Assembly: GCA_910575775.1 (NCBI GenBank)
Contig: CAJTEY010000007.1
Location: 1 to 64,000, forward strand
DNA from: Lachnospiraceae bacterium
GTDB lineage: Bacteria; Bacillota; Clostridia; Lachnospirales; Lachnospiraceae
Reading direction: 5' to 3'
Length of the DNA: 64,000 bases
Below are positions 33,575 through 41,495 of this stretch, one piece after another. The position numbers were made by a program, and so were the translations under genes. Numbering within the stretch: the stretch's first letter is position 1; each line of letters opens with the position of its first letter. The notes beneath the pieces were generated by a model. The model was not told where the DNA came from. It made no database searches and saw nothing but the letters and a program-made list of their open reading frames with translations.

Positions 33575-33597
33575 CTTCTGGACAAAAAGTCCAAAAG
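33575..33597. repeat. ICE 23-bp hairpin repeat, copy 4
   Basis: Arms CTTCTGGAC and GTCCAAAAG around AAAAA, the reverse complement of copies 1 and 3. It lies 12 bp after the stop of the next gene and about 90 bp before pcfB. Confidence 0.85.
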
Positions 33598-33609
33598 CTG
33601 TTTTTTATC

Positions 33610-34035
33610 CTATAAGCACCCGGAACGGATACAGGATTCGTATTCTTCCAGTCCTGCGCCTGCGTCCTCCCCGTATGACAGCTTTATGTCACAGAAGTCA
33701 TGCAGTGTGCCGGATAACAGGAAATCCTTATAAAACCTTGCAAAATCGCCGCAAAACTTTTCTATGATGCGTGTAAAATCATCATTCTCACGATATTCAT
33801 AGTAAATCCGCTTCCCGCCAGTGCTGCCAAGCATATCCGTAAGCTGGTAACTAAGCTCCCCTGTCTGCTTGACGGAAATCTGCATCAGGTTATAGTCATT
33901 CCGCAGCTTAAAATAGGAACTGTGGAACTTTGACGATACTGTAATGTTGGGATTCTCCCCCAACTCCGCACAGACCGCCGCCAGCCTTTTCAATAGCTCC
34001 GCTGTTGCTTTTTTCTGGAACTCTCTTTTTTTCAT
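33610..34035 (-). CDS. Unassigned 141-aa ICE protein
   Basis: Start MKKREFQKKATAELLKRLAAV, with GGAGG 5 nt upstream; a longer frame would run back through the hairpin repeat at 34052. Mixed alpha/beta with KFHSSYFKLRNDYNLMQISV, then GKRIYYEYRENDDFTRIIEKFCGDFARFYKDFL. No family recognised. It lies between two copies of the hairpin repeat, like its two upstream neighbours. Confidence 0.7.
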   Translation of the reverse strand: MKKREFQKKATAELLKRLAAVCAELGENPNITVSSKFHSSYFKLRNDYNLMQISVKQTGELSYQLTDMLGSTGGKRIYYEYRENDDFTRIIEKFCGDFARFYKDFLLSGTLHDFCDIKLSYGEDAGAGLEEYESCIRSGCL

Positions 34036-34051
34036 TACATCCTCCATTCTG

Positions 34052-34074
34052 CTTCTGGACAAAAAGTCCAAAAG
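34052..34074. repeat. ICE 23-bp hairpin repeat, copy 5
   Basis: Identical to copy 4. It lies 16 bp upstream of the 141-aa gene start, just before its ribosome site. Confidence 0.85.
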
Positions 34075-34152
34075 TTACTTAAACGCAAAAAGGGCAGCTA
34101 CAAACCGCTGTTTACGGTCTATAACTGCCCTCACGCTGTTTCTGGTATTTAA

Positions 34153-34683
34153 TTATCTGTACCGGATTACCGGACACTGCTTTGTCTTTTTCCCTACTTT
34201 CCTCCGTTCCAGAGCGAAAACCATATCCCCGGTACGCTCAAAATATCCGATGTCTTTTTTCCAACTTATGCCGCATTTGCAGTGCTGTAACCCGATAAAC
34301 TGCTGTTTCATCTTCCTTCCGCAGTTCGGGCATACTTTTTTGCTCCTGCCTATCTGCTTTACTTTCGGCTTGTCGGCATCTTCTTTCTTTTTCTCTTTCT
34401 TTTCCGGAAACCCGTTCTCTGCAATCCTCGTTTCATAACGTGGCAGACGGTAAAGGTACAGGCTGTATACTTCATCAAAAGAAGCCTTTTCCGCTATCCC
34501 CTTTACCCTCTGGTAAATCTGCCCCACAATTTTTTCACAGTCCTCTCCTTCCGGCATCCTGCCATGCTCCCTGTAATAATCACAGGTCTTTTGGAACATA
34601 CTGTCTGCTATTCCTGCTTTCTGCTTCTGCTTTAAGTCTTTATATGTCCTGTCTGCCCTTTTCAGGCGCTTCCTGTTTCCCAA
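34153..34683 (-). CDS. Zinc-ribbon protein of the ICE, family not recognised
   Basis: A 176-aa protein. TTG 34683 (MGNRKRLKRADRTYKDLKQK) is chosen because AAAGGAG lies 7 nt before it; two GTG codons in front are too close. Helical N-terminal half (YREHGRMPEGEDCEKIVGQIYQ), Lys-rich linker, then a four-Cys zinc ribbon-like segment VCPNCGRKMKQQF...HCKCGISW and a basic end. Zinc ribbons of this sort bind DNA or partners; the role here is unknown. Confidence 0.7.
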   Translation of the reverse strand: MGNRKRLKRADRTYKDLKQKQKAGIADSMFQKTCDYYREHGRMPEGEDCEKIVGQIYQRVKGIAEKASFDEVYSLYLYRLPRYETRIAENGFPEKKEKKKEDADKPKVKQIGRSKKVCPNCGRKMKQQFIGLQHCKCGISWKKDIGYFERTGDMVFALERRKVGKKTKQCPVIRYR

Positions 34684-34757
34684 ACACACCACTCCTTTAC
34701 CCTGATACGGTCTATTTTAGCAGAAAACGCCCCGAAATTGTAAAAAATATCTGCCAC

Positions 34758-35126
34758 CTAAGCGAAAGCATCTTCACACCGGGAAATAAAATATTTCTTC
34801 TTTTCCAAGATTTCCTCCTGCCTGTCTTTGGAAAGCGACCTGAATATCTCGTCATAGTCAAGCTCCGCAAGCGGCGTACCCAAAACAGGCGTTAAGACCT
34901 CATGTTCATACCATATCCGCCAGAGTTCCTCAAACAGTTCCATGCTGTCCGAAAATGCCATTGCCGAATCAAAGCCTTCTCCCTCACTGAACCATTGCAG
35001 ACGGACAAAGCCGAACCTCCCGGCATCCGCCACCATTACATCTGCCAGCTCATACAGTTCCGCAAACGCATCCGCCACTTTCCGGCATTTTGCCCGCTGT
35101 TCTTCCGTAATATATTTTTCCGCCAT
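34758..35126 (-). CDS. Unassigned 122-aa protein of the DAGRFGF family
   Basis: MAEKYITEEQRAKCRKVADAF, with AGGAGG upstream of the ATG. Strongly conserved blocks VMVADAGRFGFVRLQWF, GFDSAMAFSDSMELFEELW and PLAELDYDEIFRSLSKDRQEE recur in the IME1 protein at 13265-13858, which adds an N-terminal coiled coil. The fold is probably alpha/beta and soluble. No function is known to me. Confidence 0.75.
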   Translation of the reverse strand: MAEKYITEEQRAKCRKVADAFAELYELADVMVADAGRFGFVRLQWFSEGEGFDSAMAFSDSMELFEELWRIWYEHEVLTPVLGTPLAELDYDEIFRSLSKDRQEEILEKKKYFISRCEDAFA

Positions 35127-35145
35127 AGCGCACCTCCTAACTCAC

Positions 35146-35168
35146 TTCTGGACAAAAAGTCCAAAAGC
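35146..35168. repeat. ICE 23-bp hairpin repeat, copy 6
   Basis: Identical to copies 4 and 5. It lies 20 bp upstream of the 122-aa gene. Confidence 0.85.
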
Positions 35169-35176
35169 TATTGATT

Positions 35177-35830
35177 CTATTTTAAACAGTAGATTGTGCA
35201 AAGGTCAGCGCATAACACGCCTTCCCCATATTTTATCGTGTCAAACAAAAGGCACTGGAACAGCACGTCACGCACACCCGCAAGGCTGACAATGCCCTGT
35301 TCTTTTTCTGAAAAGCCTGTGCCGGGAATATCCATATCCGCCGATGCCGCCCGCCTTGCCGAGATACAGTGCGTATAAAGTCCGAGGATATATTTATCCG
35401 ACATGGGGAAAACAAAGGTTTCCTGCCCGTAATATGTCACCCTGTATTTCTCCTGTTCCCCGTCCGGCAGCTTAAAGAAACACTGCACTGTTTCCAGATA
35501 AGTATGCCCGTCAAAATCCGGCTTTATTTTCTTTCCGTAATGACTGATTGCGGAAAAAATGCAGTTCCGGTCAAATATGGAATAAGTTCGCTGAAAATCC
35601 GGCTTCCTGCCCCTGATGTTCATATAAACATTGCTCCCCGTCCCATTTACGGCAAATTTCCCATAATCGCCTGTCCGCAGCAGATAGGACAATACCTCCA
35701 GCAGCTTTTCTTTTGACGCAATCTCCTGATAGGGGGAATCGCCAAACTCTATCCCCACAAACTTTAACGGGCAGCTCCCCTTTGCGATCTCCCGTTCCAT
35801 TGCCCGGTCAATATCCCGCATGGATTCCAT
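35177..35830 (-). CDS. Unassigned 217-aa ICE protein downstream of repA
   Basis: MESMRDIDRAMEREIAKGSCPL begins right after the repA stop codon (TAA-ATG), with AAGGAG 10 nt upstream inside repA. A mostly beta protein with GIEFGDSPYQEI, NGTGSNVYMNIRG, FKLPDGEQEKYRVTYYGQETFVFP and SDKYILGLYTHCISA. No membrane segment, no catalytic motif I can name. Tight coupling to repA suggests a replication or maintenance role. Confidence 0.7.
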   Translation of the reverse strand: MESMRDIDRAMEREIAKGSCPLKFVGIEFGDSPYQEIASKEKLLEVLSYLLRTGDYGKFAVNGTGSNVYMNIRGRKPDFQRTYSIFDRNCIFSAISHYGKKIKPDFDGHTYLETVQCFFKLPDGEQEKYRVTYYGQETFVFPMSDKYILGLYTHCISARRAASADMDIPGTGFSEKEQGIVSLAGVRDVLFQCLLFDTIKYGEGVLCADLCTIYCLK

Positions 35831-36946
35831 TTATCCATCTCCTTCCGCTTTGGACTGGAACAGTCCTTTTTCTTCCCAACCGCCGCCATACATATCATGC
35901 TGAACTAACTGCTGGTAATAATGGTTCATGGTATTGGGGGCATTATAGAGGGCAGTCACCATGTATGCCCTGATGTTGGCTATTTTTGTTGTGGTTTCCT
36001 TCATACACCCAATGACATACTCCAAATGGGAACTGTCCAGCTTTAAAAACTTAGACTTTACAAGCTCATAAGGGTAATCCTCCCCATTCACCTTTACCGT
36101 CCTGCGCTTTACACACACAATCTCGCATATCACCTCATACAGTTCCTCATACAGACCTTTTTCACTCCAATCGCCATATTTCATGTGATGCTCATACTCA
36201 ATATTTTTCTTAATGATTTCCATGTAGGCGCTGGCTTCATCCATCACATCAATCATACCATTATCCAGCTTGCCCGGTTCCTGTTTTTCTGCTTCACTGT
36301 CTGATTGATTGATAGGATTGGTATAACTCAGATCAGTATAATTAGTATTGTTATAATTAGGGTTCGATTCCCGAACTTCCGCAAGTTCGGTTTCCGAATT
36401 TCTTGAAGTTCGGTTTCCGAACTCCTGCAAGTTCGGTTTCCGAATCTCTTGAAGTTCGATTTCCGAACTTCTTGAAGTTTGATTATCGAACCTCTTGAAG
36501 TTCGGTTTCCGAACTTCTGCGGAATTGTCAGCATTATCAGCTTTTTCCGGCTCTCCTCCCGGTTCTTTCCCGGTATCCAGTGTCGCAAAATTCTTCACAT
36601 AGATGATGTCCGGCTTGCCCAGTCCCCGTCTTTTCTTCTCAATCAGACCGATTCCCTTTTTGCTGTCAAGCTCCGCAATCACTTTGGCACATTTCTCCCT
36701 TGCGCATCCCAAATCCTCCATTATGTTATCCAGGGTGTAATGGATATACACCCTGTTTTCCTCGTCAAGCCAGCCATTCTTGATTGACAATGCCAGCCTG
36801 TCAAGCATCAGACCATAAAGGAGCTTTGCATCGCTGGACAACTCTTTAAACCTTGCGTCTTTTATCAGCAGCCTCGGAACCCGGTAAAAAGAAAACTGTT
36901 CCGCTTCGATGCCATAATAATAGTCAAATTTTATTGTGCCATCCAC
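35831..36946 (-). CDS. repA: RepA_N-type replication initiator
   Basis: A 371-aa protein from GTG 36946, which has GGGGAGG 9 nt upstream; an ATG at 36982 inside parB is the alternative. The N-terminal RepA_N domain is clear: FSFYRVPRLLIKDARFKELSSDAKLLYGLMLDRLALS, then GWLDEENRVYIHYTLDNIMEDLGCAREKCAK, a winged helix. The middle (about residues 140-200) is a Lys/Asn/Glu-rich repeat region (VRKPN, FGNRTS, SETEL) encoded by a 23-bp palindrome array. The C-terminus is helical (HLEYVIGCMKETTTKI). It would support autonomous replication of the excised ICE. Confidence 0.9.
   Translation of the reverse strand: MDGTIKFDYYYGIEAEQFSFYRVPRLLIKDARFKELSSDAKLLYGLMLDRLALSIKNGWLDEENRVYIHYTLDNIMEDLGCAREKCAKVIAELDSKKGIGLIEKKRRGLGKPDIIYVKNFATLDTGKEPGGEPEKADNADNSAEVRKPNFKRFDNQTSRSSEIELQEIRKPNLQEFGNRTSRNSETELAEVRESNPNYNNTNYTDLSYTNPINQSDSEAEKQEPGKLDNGMIDVMDEASAYMEIIKKNIEYEHHMKYGDWSEKGLYEELYEVICEIVCVKRRTVKVNGEDYPYELVKSKFLKLDSSHLEYVIGCMKETTTKIANIRAYMVTALYNAPNTMNHYYQQLVQHDMYGGGWEEKGLFQSKAEGDG
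36360..36520. repeat. Array of seven 23-bp palindromic units inside repA (candidate origin iterons)
   Basis: Units begin every 23 bp at 36360, 36383, 36406, 36429, 36452, 36475 and 36498. The best unit is GAAGTTCGG-TTT-CCGAACTTC, a perfect inverted repeat. As 23 is not a multiple of 3 the array cycles through all frames of repA and still has no stop. An AT-rich stretch (36318-36359) borders it. In RepA_N plasmids the origin lies within the rep gene, which this would match. Confidence 0.8.
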
Positions 36947-36963
36947 GCTGATGCACCTCCCCT

Positions 36964-37854
36964 CTATTGTCTTTTCTTCCATTCATCCAATAGCTGAATG
37001 ATGATGCCCTCTATTTCCTCACTGCTGCAGTCCTCCCCAAAATATTCGCTGATCTTGTCCGCTTTCAGTGTTACCTTCCGTTCCTTTGGCTTTTCCTCCG
37101 TCAGTATCAGGCGCACCATTGCAAGGGTAAGCTCCCCGGTCTTGCCATACTCTTTTATTTTTGCCGACTGCACCATGCTGACGTTACAGCCTTTTTCCTC
37201 TATGACTGCCTGCACCCACTGCTGCGCTTCCTCCGCCAGAAAGGAAATGTCAACGCCCTGTGAGAAACCGAGCTTTTTACCGTCCACCATAGCAAGGAGT
37301 TCATCAGTCAAACGGGAAAGCCAGATATACCGCTGTACCTTTTTAGCGTTTTCCCCGGCAGCTTCCCCGACCTCATCCAGTGTGTTTCTGCCTGACTTCT
37401 TCCCCTGATGCTTCATGGCTTCATATTTCATCTTGTAGGCTCTCGCCTTCTCACTCGGTAAAATATCTTCCCTCTGGATATTGGAATCCACCATGATTAT
37501 CGTAGCTTCATCATCGGTGTAGTTGCGGACAACCACAGGCATCTCCGTCTTTCCGGCAAGCTCCGAGCCACGTTTGCGGCGGTGTCCGGCTATGATTTCA
37601 TAGCCTCCACCCGCCCTCGGTCTTGCAATCCCCGGCACAAGCACCCCATACTGGCGGATACTCTCGGTTGTTTCCTCCATCTTCTCATCGTCCTCCACCC
37701 GGAACGGGTGGTCTTTGAACGTGTAAAGCTCTGCCAGTGGCGCATTGATAATCTGCTCTATCCCATTTTCCTGTGCGGTATTTCCACCGAACAAATCATC
37801 AAAACTTTCCAGAGCAACCTTTGATGCGCTTCTTGGTTTTGCGTTACTGCCCAT
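36964..37854 (-). CDS. parB: ParB/Spo0J-family partition protein
   Basis: A 296-aa protein, start MGSNAKPRSASKVALESFDDLF with AAGGAGG 9 nt upstream. Motifs: NAPLAELYTFKDHPFRVEDDEKM, GVLVPGIARPRAGGGYEIIAGHRRKRGSE (the CTP-binding ParB box GHRR), then the HTH region GRNTLDEVGEAAGENAKKVQRYI. It works with ParA to segregate the excised ICE. The 5' end overlaps parA by 11 nt and the 3' end overlaps the longer repA frame. Confidence 0.93.
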   Translation of the reverse strand: MGSNAKPRSASKVALESFDDLFGGNTAQENGIEQIINAPLAELYTFKDHPFRVEDDEKMEETTESIRQYGVLVPGIARPRAGGGYEIIAGHRRKRGSELAGKTEMPVVVRNYTDDEATIIMVDSNIQREDILPSEKARAYKMKYEAMKHQGKKSGRNTLDEVGEAAGENAKKVQRYIWLSRLTDELLAMVDGKKLGFSQGVDISFLAEEAQQWVQAVIEEKGCNVSMVQSAKIKEYGKTGELTLAMVRLILTEEKPKERKVTLKADKISEYFGEDCSSEEIEGIIIQLLDEWKKRQ

Positions 37855-38629
37855 CTGCAAGCACCTCCTTTGTCAGAGAATCGTAAGCTGACGCCACTTT
37901 CCCCTTTGGATCATGCTTGTAGATGCTGACGCCCTCCGCTGAAATCTCCGCCGCCCGGACGGAAATGGGAATGACATTGGCAAATATCCTCACCCGGCTT
38001 CCATAGGCTTCCTTCAGCATGGCGCTGATGTCCTTTGCGTAGTTCGTTCGGCTGTCCACCATTGTAAGCAGGATCCCTTCAATCTCCAGCTTCGGGTTAA
38101 TCTGCCGCTTTACCTTTCCCACCGTCTTAATAAGCTGCTGCAAGCCTTTGACGGGCAGGTATGCCGCCTGTACAGGTATCAGGATACTGTCGGCGCAGGC
38201 AAAGGCGTTTATGGTAATCATGCCGAGAGAAGGCATACAATCAATTAAAATATAATCGTAACTCTCCCGGACAATCTCTATGTATGACCGGAGTACCGTT
38301 TCCCGGCTCATCACATTCACAAGGGAAACCTCCAGACCGGAAAGCTCAATGTTCCCCGGCATTAAGTCTATCCCTTCCTCATGGTGGAGGATACCTTCCC
38401 CCGGCTCTACTTCCCCGTCATTGATTAAGTTCCCCATAATGGTTGCAAGCGTGATTTCCAGACTGTCCGGCTCTGTAAAGCCTAAACTTGCGGTCAGACT
38501 GCCCTGTGCGTCCGCATCAATCAGAAGCACTTTCTTTCCCTGTTTTGCCAGCCCGATTCCTAAATTGCTTGTGGTGGTGGTCTTGCCCACACCGCCTTTC
38601 TGGTTTGCGATTGCGATTATTTTACACAT
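37844..38629 (-). CDS. parA: ParA/Soj-family partition ATPase
   Basis: A 261-aa protein: MCKIIAIANQKGGVGKTTTTSNL is the deviant Walker A with signature Lys, followed by VLLIDADAQGSLTASLG (Walker A' region) and YDYILIDCMPSLGMITINA (Walker B). Full length for the family. It is the first gene of the par-rep block, with GGAG before the ATG. It should help keep the circular form of the ICE during excision and replication. Confidence 0.95.
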   Translation of the reverse strand: MCKIIAIANQKGGVGKTTTTSNLGIGLAKQGKKVLLIDADAQGSLTASLGFTEPDSLEITLATIMGNLINDGEVEPGEGILHHEEGIDLMPGNIELSGLEVSLVNVMSRETVLRSYIEIVRESYDYILIDCMPSLGMITINAFACADSILIPVQAAYLPVKGLQQLIKTVGKVKRQINPKLEIEGILLTMVDSRTNYAKDISAMLKEAYGSRVRIFANVIPISVRAAEISAEGVSIYKHDPKGKVASAYDSLTKEVLADGQ

Positions 38630-38650
38630 GATGATTCTCCTTTGCTTCTA

Positions 38651-38827
38651 CTAATTTTCTTTTACGTTGCTTTTCCTGACTTCCACATAAGTCCTGTAAT
38701 ATTTCTTTGTCCCTTTGTTTGGGAACATATCGGAAAACTCCGTCACCTCGATTTTCGGGTTACGCTGTAAAATCTTCCCGAACCACTTAATATCGTTCTT
38801 CGTTCCCATAAGCCTGACTTTTAACAT
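38651..38827 (-). CDS. DUF3970-like 58-aa ICE protein
   Basis: MLKVRLMGTKNDIKWFGKIL, then KIEVTEFSDMFPNKGTKKYYRTYVEV and a basic end. The pattern (K-V-R-x-x-G-T-K-N-D-I-K-W-F) is that of small proteins constant in this ICE type. Its ATG overlaps the preceding stop by one base (TGATG). Function unknown; the size and strand pattern suggest a single alpha/beta unit. Confidence 0.7.
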   Translation of the reverse strand: MLKVRLMGTKNDIKWFGKILQRNPKIEVTEFSDMFPNKGTKKYYRTYVEVRKSNVKEN

Positions 38828-39288
38828 CAATCCCGTCCTCCAAGCATGGCGTACAAGTTGTGGTTATATGTTACATATTCCGGATAACGAATCTGTACCG
38901 CCTGCCAAAAATAAGGCGCATAGGCACAGCAGAACAGTTCTTCCACTGTGTACCGTCTGCACTCGTCCACCTGTTCCTCCGCATCATCATAGTCAAGGAC
39001 ACTCGGCGTACCATTGCAGTAAAGGTTAAACGCCATCCTGACTACTTTTAAGCTCCCGCTGGTCTGCCAGCCTTCGTGCAGGCACTCCGTTTTTACACAG
39101 CCTGTCTTAAAGTTATAAATGCTGTTGATATTTCTTCTTGTGTCATCGCTGATACCAAGACAATATACAAGCGCTTTGTGGTACACGTCCTGATACCTGA
39201 CCTCTTTCAATTTTTCATAGTAGAATTTTTCATGTGCATCACTGATAAAAATAATCGCTTTCTCTGCTCCTAACGCTGTACTACTCAT
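38827..39288 (-). CDS. DUF6075-like ICE protein
   Basis: A 153-aa protein, start MSSTALGAEKAIIFISDAHEKFY with GGAGG 8 nt upstream; two earlier ATGs overlap that site. It contains YQDVYHKALVYCLGISDDTRRNI, NFKTGCVKTECLHEGWQTSGSLKVVRMAFNLY and TPSVLDYDDAEEQVDECRRYTVEELFCC, the pattern of DUF6075 proteins found near the end of Clostridia ICEs. First gene of the ICE from its right end. Function unknown. Confidence 0.75.
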   Translation of the reverse strand: MSSTALGAEKAIIFISDAHEKFYYEKLKEVRYQDVYHKALVYCLGISDDTRRNINSIYNFKTGCVKTECLHEGWQTSGSLKVVRMAFNLYCNGTPSVLDYDDAEEQVDECRRYTVEELFCCAYAPYFWQAVQIRYPEYVTYNHNLYAMLGGRD

Positions 39289-39332
39289 GTTCATTTCCTC
39301 CATTTCTTATTTTGTTTTTTGACCATAACAAA

Positions 39333-39371
39333 AGGACACTTCCCTAAAATTTTCTTTTAGAAAAATGTCCT
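39333..39371 (-). terminator. Terminator hairpin at the ICE end
   Basis: AGGACA ... TGTCCT enclosing CTAAAA ... TTTTAG, followed on the minus strand by TTTTGTT. It would separate lysS transcription from the ICE genes. Confidence 0.6.
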
Positions 39372-39500
39372 TATCGTACAAAATATTAACTTGAACTGAC
39401 ACGAGTTTAATTTAAAATCATTTATTTTAACCCGTTAAGAGAGTTTATTTTGTCGTACTCTTGTCGTACCATACTGTCTTTAAGTCCGCAAACCCTTGAT
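39371..39500. other. ICE right attachment region next to lysS
   Basis: Noncoding stretch between the ICE terminator and the lysS stop at 39502. It has three direct repeats TTATCGTAC (39371), TTGTCGTAC (39450) and TTGTCGTAC (39461), the last two 11 bp apart, which look like integrase arm sites. The sequence next to the lysS end (CCGCAAACCCTTGATTTTA) is a likely core. The matching site at the other ICE end is outside the window. Confidence 0.45.
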
Positions 39501-39501
39501 T

Positions 39502-40989
39502 TTACTGGTCTTTTCCGCCAAGCGTTTTCATCGTGGGGAAAAGTAACACGTCACGGATCGCAGGGGAGTTGGTCAAAAGCATCACCAGCCTGTCAATGCC
39601 GTACCCGATGCCGCCTGTAGGGGGCATGCCGATCTCCAGTGCGTTCATAAAGTCTTCATCCGTTGTGTTGGCTTCCTCGTCGCCTGCCGCAAGCGCAGCC
39701 TCCTGCGCCTTAAACCGCTCCCGCTGGTCAATCGGGTCATTTAACTCGGAGTAAGCGTTACACATCTCCCTCGCCGTGATAAACAGCTCAAAACGCTCCA
39801 CATAATCCGGCTTGTCCGGCTTTCTCTTGGTGAGGGGCGAAATCTCCACAGGATGATCCATCACAAAGGTGGGCTGTATCAAGTGCTCTTCCACAAACTC
39901 CTCGAAGAAAATATTGATGATATCCCCTTTGGTATGGCGCTCCTCGTAATGCACGTTTTTCTCGTCCGCCAGCTTCTTTGCCGCCGCCGTATCGGGCACT
40001 TCGTCAAAGTCAACGCCTGTATATCTCTTCACGGCCTCCACCATAGTGATCCGCTCAAAAGGTTTCCCGAGATCAATCTCCACATCTCCGTAAGGCACTG
40101 TGGTAGTGCCGCAGACTTCTTTTGCCACATGGCGGAACATATTCTCGGTCAGATCCATCATCCCGTTGTAATCGGTATACGCCTGGTAAAGCTCCATCAG
40201 CGTAAACTCGGGGTTGTGTCTGGCGTCCAGTCCTTCGTTGCGGAATACCCGCCCGATCTCATAGACTCTCTCCATACCGCCCACGATCAGCCTCTTCAAA
40301 TATAATTCCAGGGAGATGCGAAGCTTCACATCCTCATCCAGCGCATTGTAATGGGTCTCGAAAGGTCTTGCCGCCGCGCCGCCCGCATTGGACACAAGCA
40401 TAGGCGTCTCCACCTCCAGAAATCCCTGCCCGTCCAGATAGCGTCTGATCGCGCTGATGATTTTGGAGCGCATGACGAAGGTCTTTTTCACATCCCCGTT
40501 CATAATCAGATCCGTATATCTCTGCCGGTAACGGATATCCGTATTTACCAGCCCGTGATACTTCTCAGGCAGGATCTGCAAGCTTTTTGACAGCAGTGTC
40601 ACTTTTGCCGCATGGACGGATATTTCGCCGGTTTTGGTTCTGAAAACCTCCCCTTCGATGCCTACAATGTCACCCACGTCATATTTTTTGAAATCGGCGT
40701 AAGGTTCCTCGCCCACGCTGTCCCTCGCCACATAGACCTGAATGTCTCCCTCCAGATCCTGCACGTTGCAAAAGGATGCTTTGCCCATAACGCGCTTGCT
40801 CATCACACGGCCCGCAACGGACACGGTTTTGCCTTCCAGCGCGTCAAAACCGTCATGGATCTCCTGACTGTGATGGGTTACGTCATACTTTGTGATCTGG
40901 AAAGGGTCTCTGCCCGCCTCCTGCAGGGCCGCAAGCTTCTCCCTTCTCACCTTCAAAAGCTGATTGATATCCTGCTGTATCGCTGCCAT
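39502..40989 (-). CDS. lysS: Lysyl-tRNA synthetase, class II
   Basis: A 495-aa class IIb synthetase that charges tRNA-Lys. N-terminal OB-fold anticodon domain (about 55-160, VSVAGRVMSKRVMGKASFCNVQD), then the catalytic core: motif 1 YLDGQGFLEVETPMLV, motif 2 FRNEGLDARHNPEFTLME, motif 3 GMPPTGGIGYGIDRLVML. Length and order are standard. It lies 23 bp downstream of greA, a common pair in Firmicutes. The ICE sits directly behind its stop codon and leaves the protein intact. Confidence 0.97.
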   Translation of the reverse strand: MAAIQQDINQLLKVRREKLAALQEAGRDPFQITKYDVTHHSQEIHDGFDALEGKTVSVAGRVMSKRVMGKASFCNVQDLEGDIQVYVARDSVGEEPYADFKKYDVGDIVGIEGEVFRTKTGEISVHAAKVTLLSKSLQILPEKYHGLVNTDIRYRQRYTDLIMNGDVKKTFVMRSKIISAIRRYLDGQGFLEVETPMLVSNAGGAAARPFETHYNALDEDVKLRISLELYLKRLIVGGMERVYEIGRVFRNEGLDARHNPEFTLMELYQAYTDYNGMMDLTENMFRHVAKEVCGTTTVPYGDVEIDLGKPFERITMVEAVKRYTGVDFDEVPDTAAAKKLADEKNVHYEERHTKGDIINIFFEEFVEEHLIQPTFVMDHPVEISPLTKRKPDKPDYVERFELFITAREMCNAYSELNDPIDQRERFKAQEAALAAGDEEANTTDEDFMNALEIGMPPTGGIGYGIDRLVMLLTNSPAIRDVLLFPTMKTLGGKDQ

Positions 40990-41012
40990 ATCGCTGTCCT
41001 TTCTCGTATTCT

Positions 41013-41495
41013 TCAGTTTGACCTCTGGATTTCCAACACCTTATACTGAATGGTACCCGCCGGCGTCTCCACCTCTACCGTGTCGCCAACCTTGCTTCCG
41101 ATCAGTGCCTTGCCCACAGGAGACTCATTGGAAATCTTTCCTTTTAAACTGTTTGCCTCTGTAGAACCTACAATTTTATAATCAAGTTCTTCATTGAACT
41201 CCACATCCAGTATCTTCACCTGACAGCCGATGTTGATCTTGTCGAGATCCACTTCGTCTTCCACCACAACCTCAGCATTTTTGAGAATTTTCTCCAGTTC
41301 CTCAATTCTCGCCTCAATATCGCGCTGCTCATCTTTGGCTGCGTCGTACTCAGCGTTCTCGGAGAGGTCTCCCTGCTCTCTGGCCTCCTTGATCTTCTGG
41401 GCCACTTCCTTTCGCTTTACGACCTTCAGATCATGCAACTCCTCCTCGTATTTACGCAAACCTTCATACGTTAAAATATTTTTCTTCTCCTGCAT
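41013..41495 (-). CDS. greA: Transcription elongation factor GreA
   Basis: A 160-aa protein with the N-terminal coiled coil ([20 protein letters not shown]... [21 protein letters not shown], whose tip carries the acidic residues that enter the RNA polymerase secondary channel). The C-terminal FKBP-like domain is [24 protein letters not shown]. It rescues backtracked polymerase by stimulating transcript cleavage. Its 5' end overlaps the upstream gene by 32 nt; GGAAAGGAAG precedes the ATG. Confidence 0.97.
   Translation of the reverse strand: MQEKKNILTYEGLRKYEEELHDLKVVKRKEVAQKIKEAREQGDLSENAEYDAAKDEQRDIEARIEELEKILKNAEVVVEDEVDLDKINIGCQVKILDVEFNEELDYKIVGSTEANSLKGKISNESPVGKALIGSKVGDTVEVETPAGTIQYKVLEIQRSN

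Larger units (their letters stand above)
1..39450. mobile_element. Tn1549-like integrative conjugative element, right part (left end outside window)
   Basis: The gene set parA-parB-repA, pcfB, virD4/tcpA, maff2, virB6-like, prgI, virB4-like, NlpC/P60-M23 hydrolase, DUF4315, DUF4366, MT-A70 methylase, topB and a giant helicase-type gene, in this order, is the known backbone of Tn1549/CTn2-type ICEs of Clostridia. All backbone genes are on the minus strand and many overlap by 1-50 nt. The right end is placed just after the lysS stop codon because ICE genes stop at 39.29 kb, and three TTRTCGTAC direct repeats lie at 39371, 39450 and 39461. The integrase and relaxase of the ICE are not in the window and should lie to the left. 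The exact end base is not determined. Confidence 0.88.

Noticed and set aside
21030-35168. 23-bp hairpin repeats as ordinary terminators
   Set aside because: There is no U-tract after the stems, two copies are inside a gene, and copies occur in both orientations relative to transcription of the same operon.
36360-36520. Possible CRISPR array
   Set aside because: The 23-bp units follow each other without spacers, lie inside repA and are themselves palindromes, so they fit iterons and not repeat-spacer structure.
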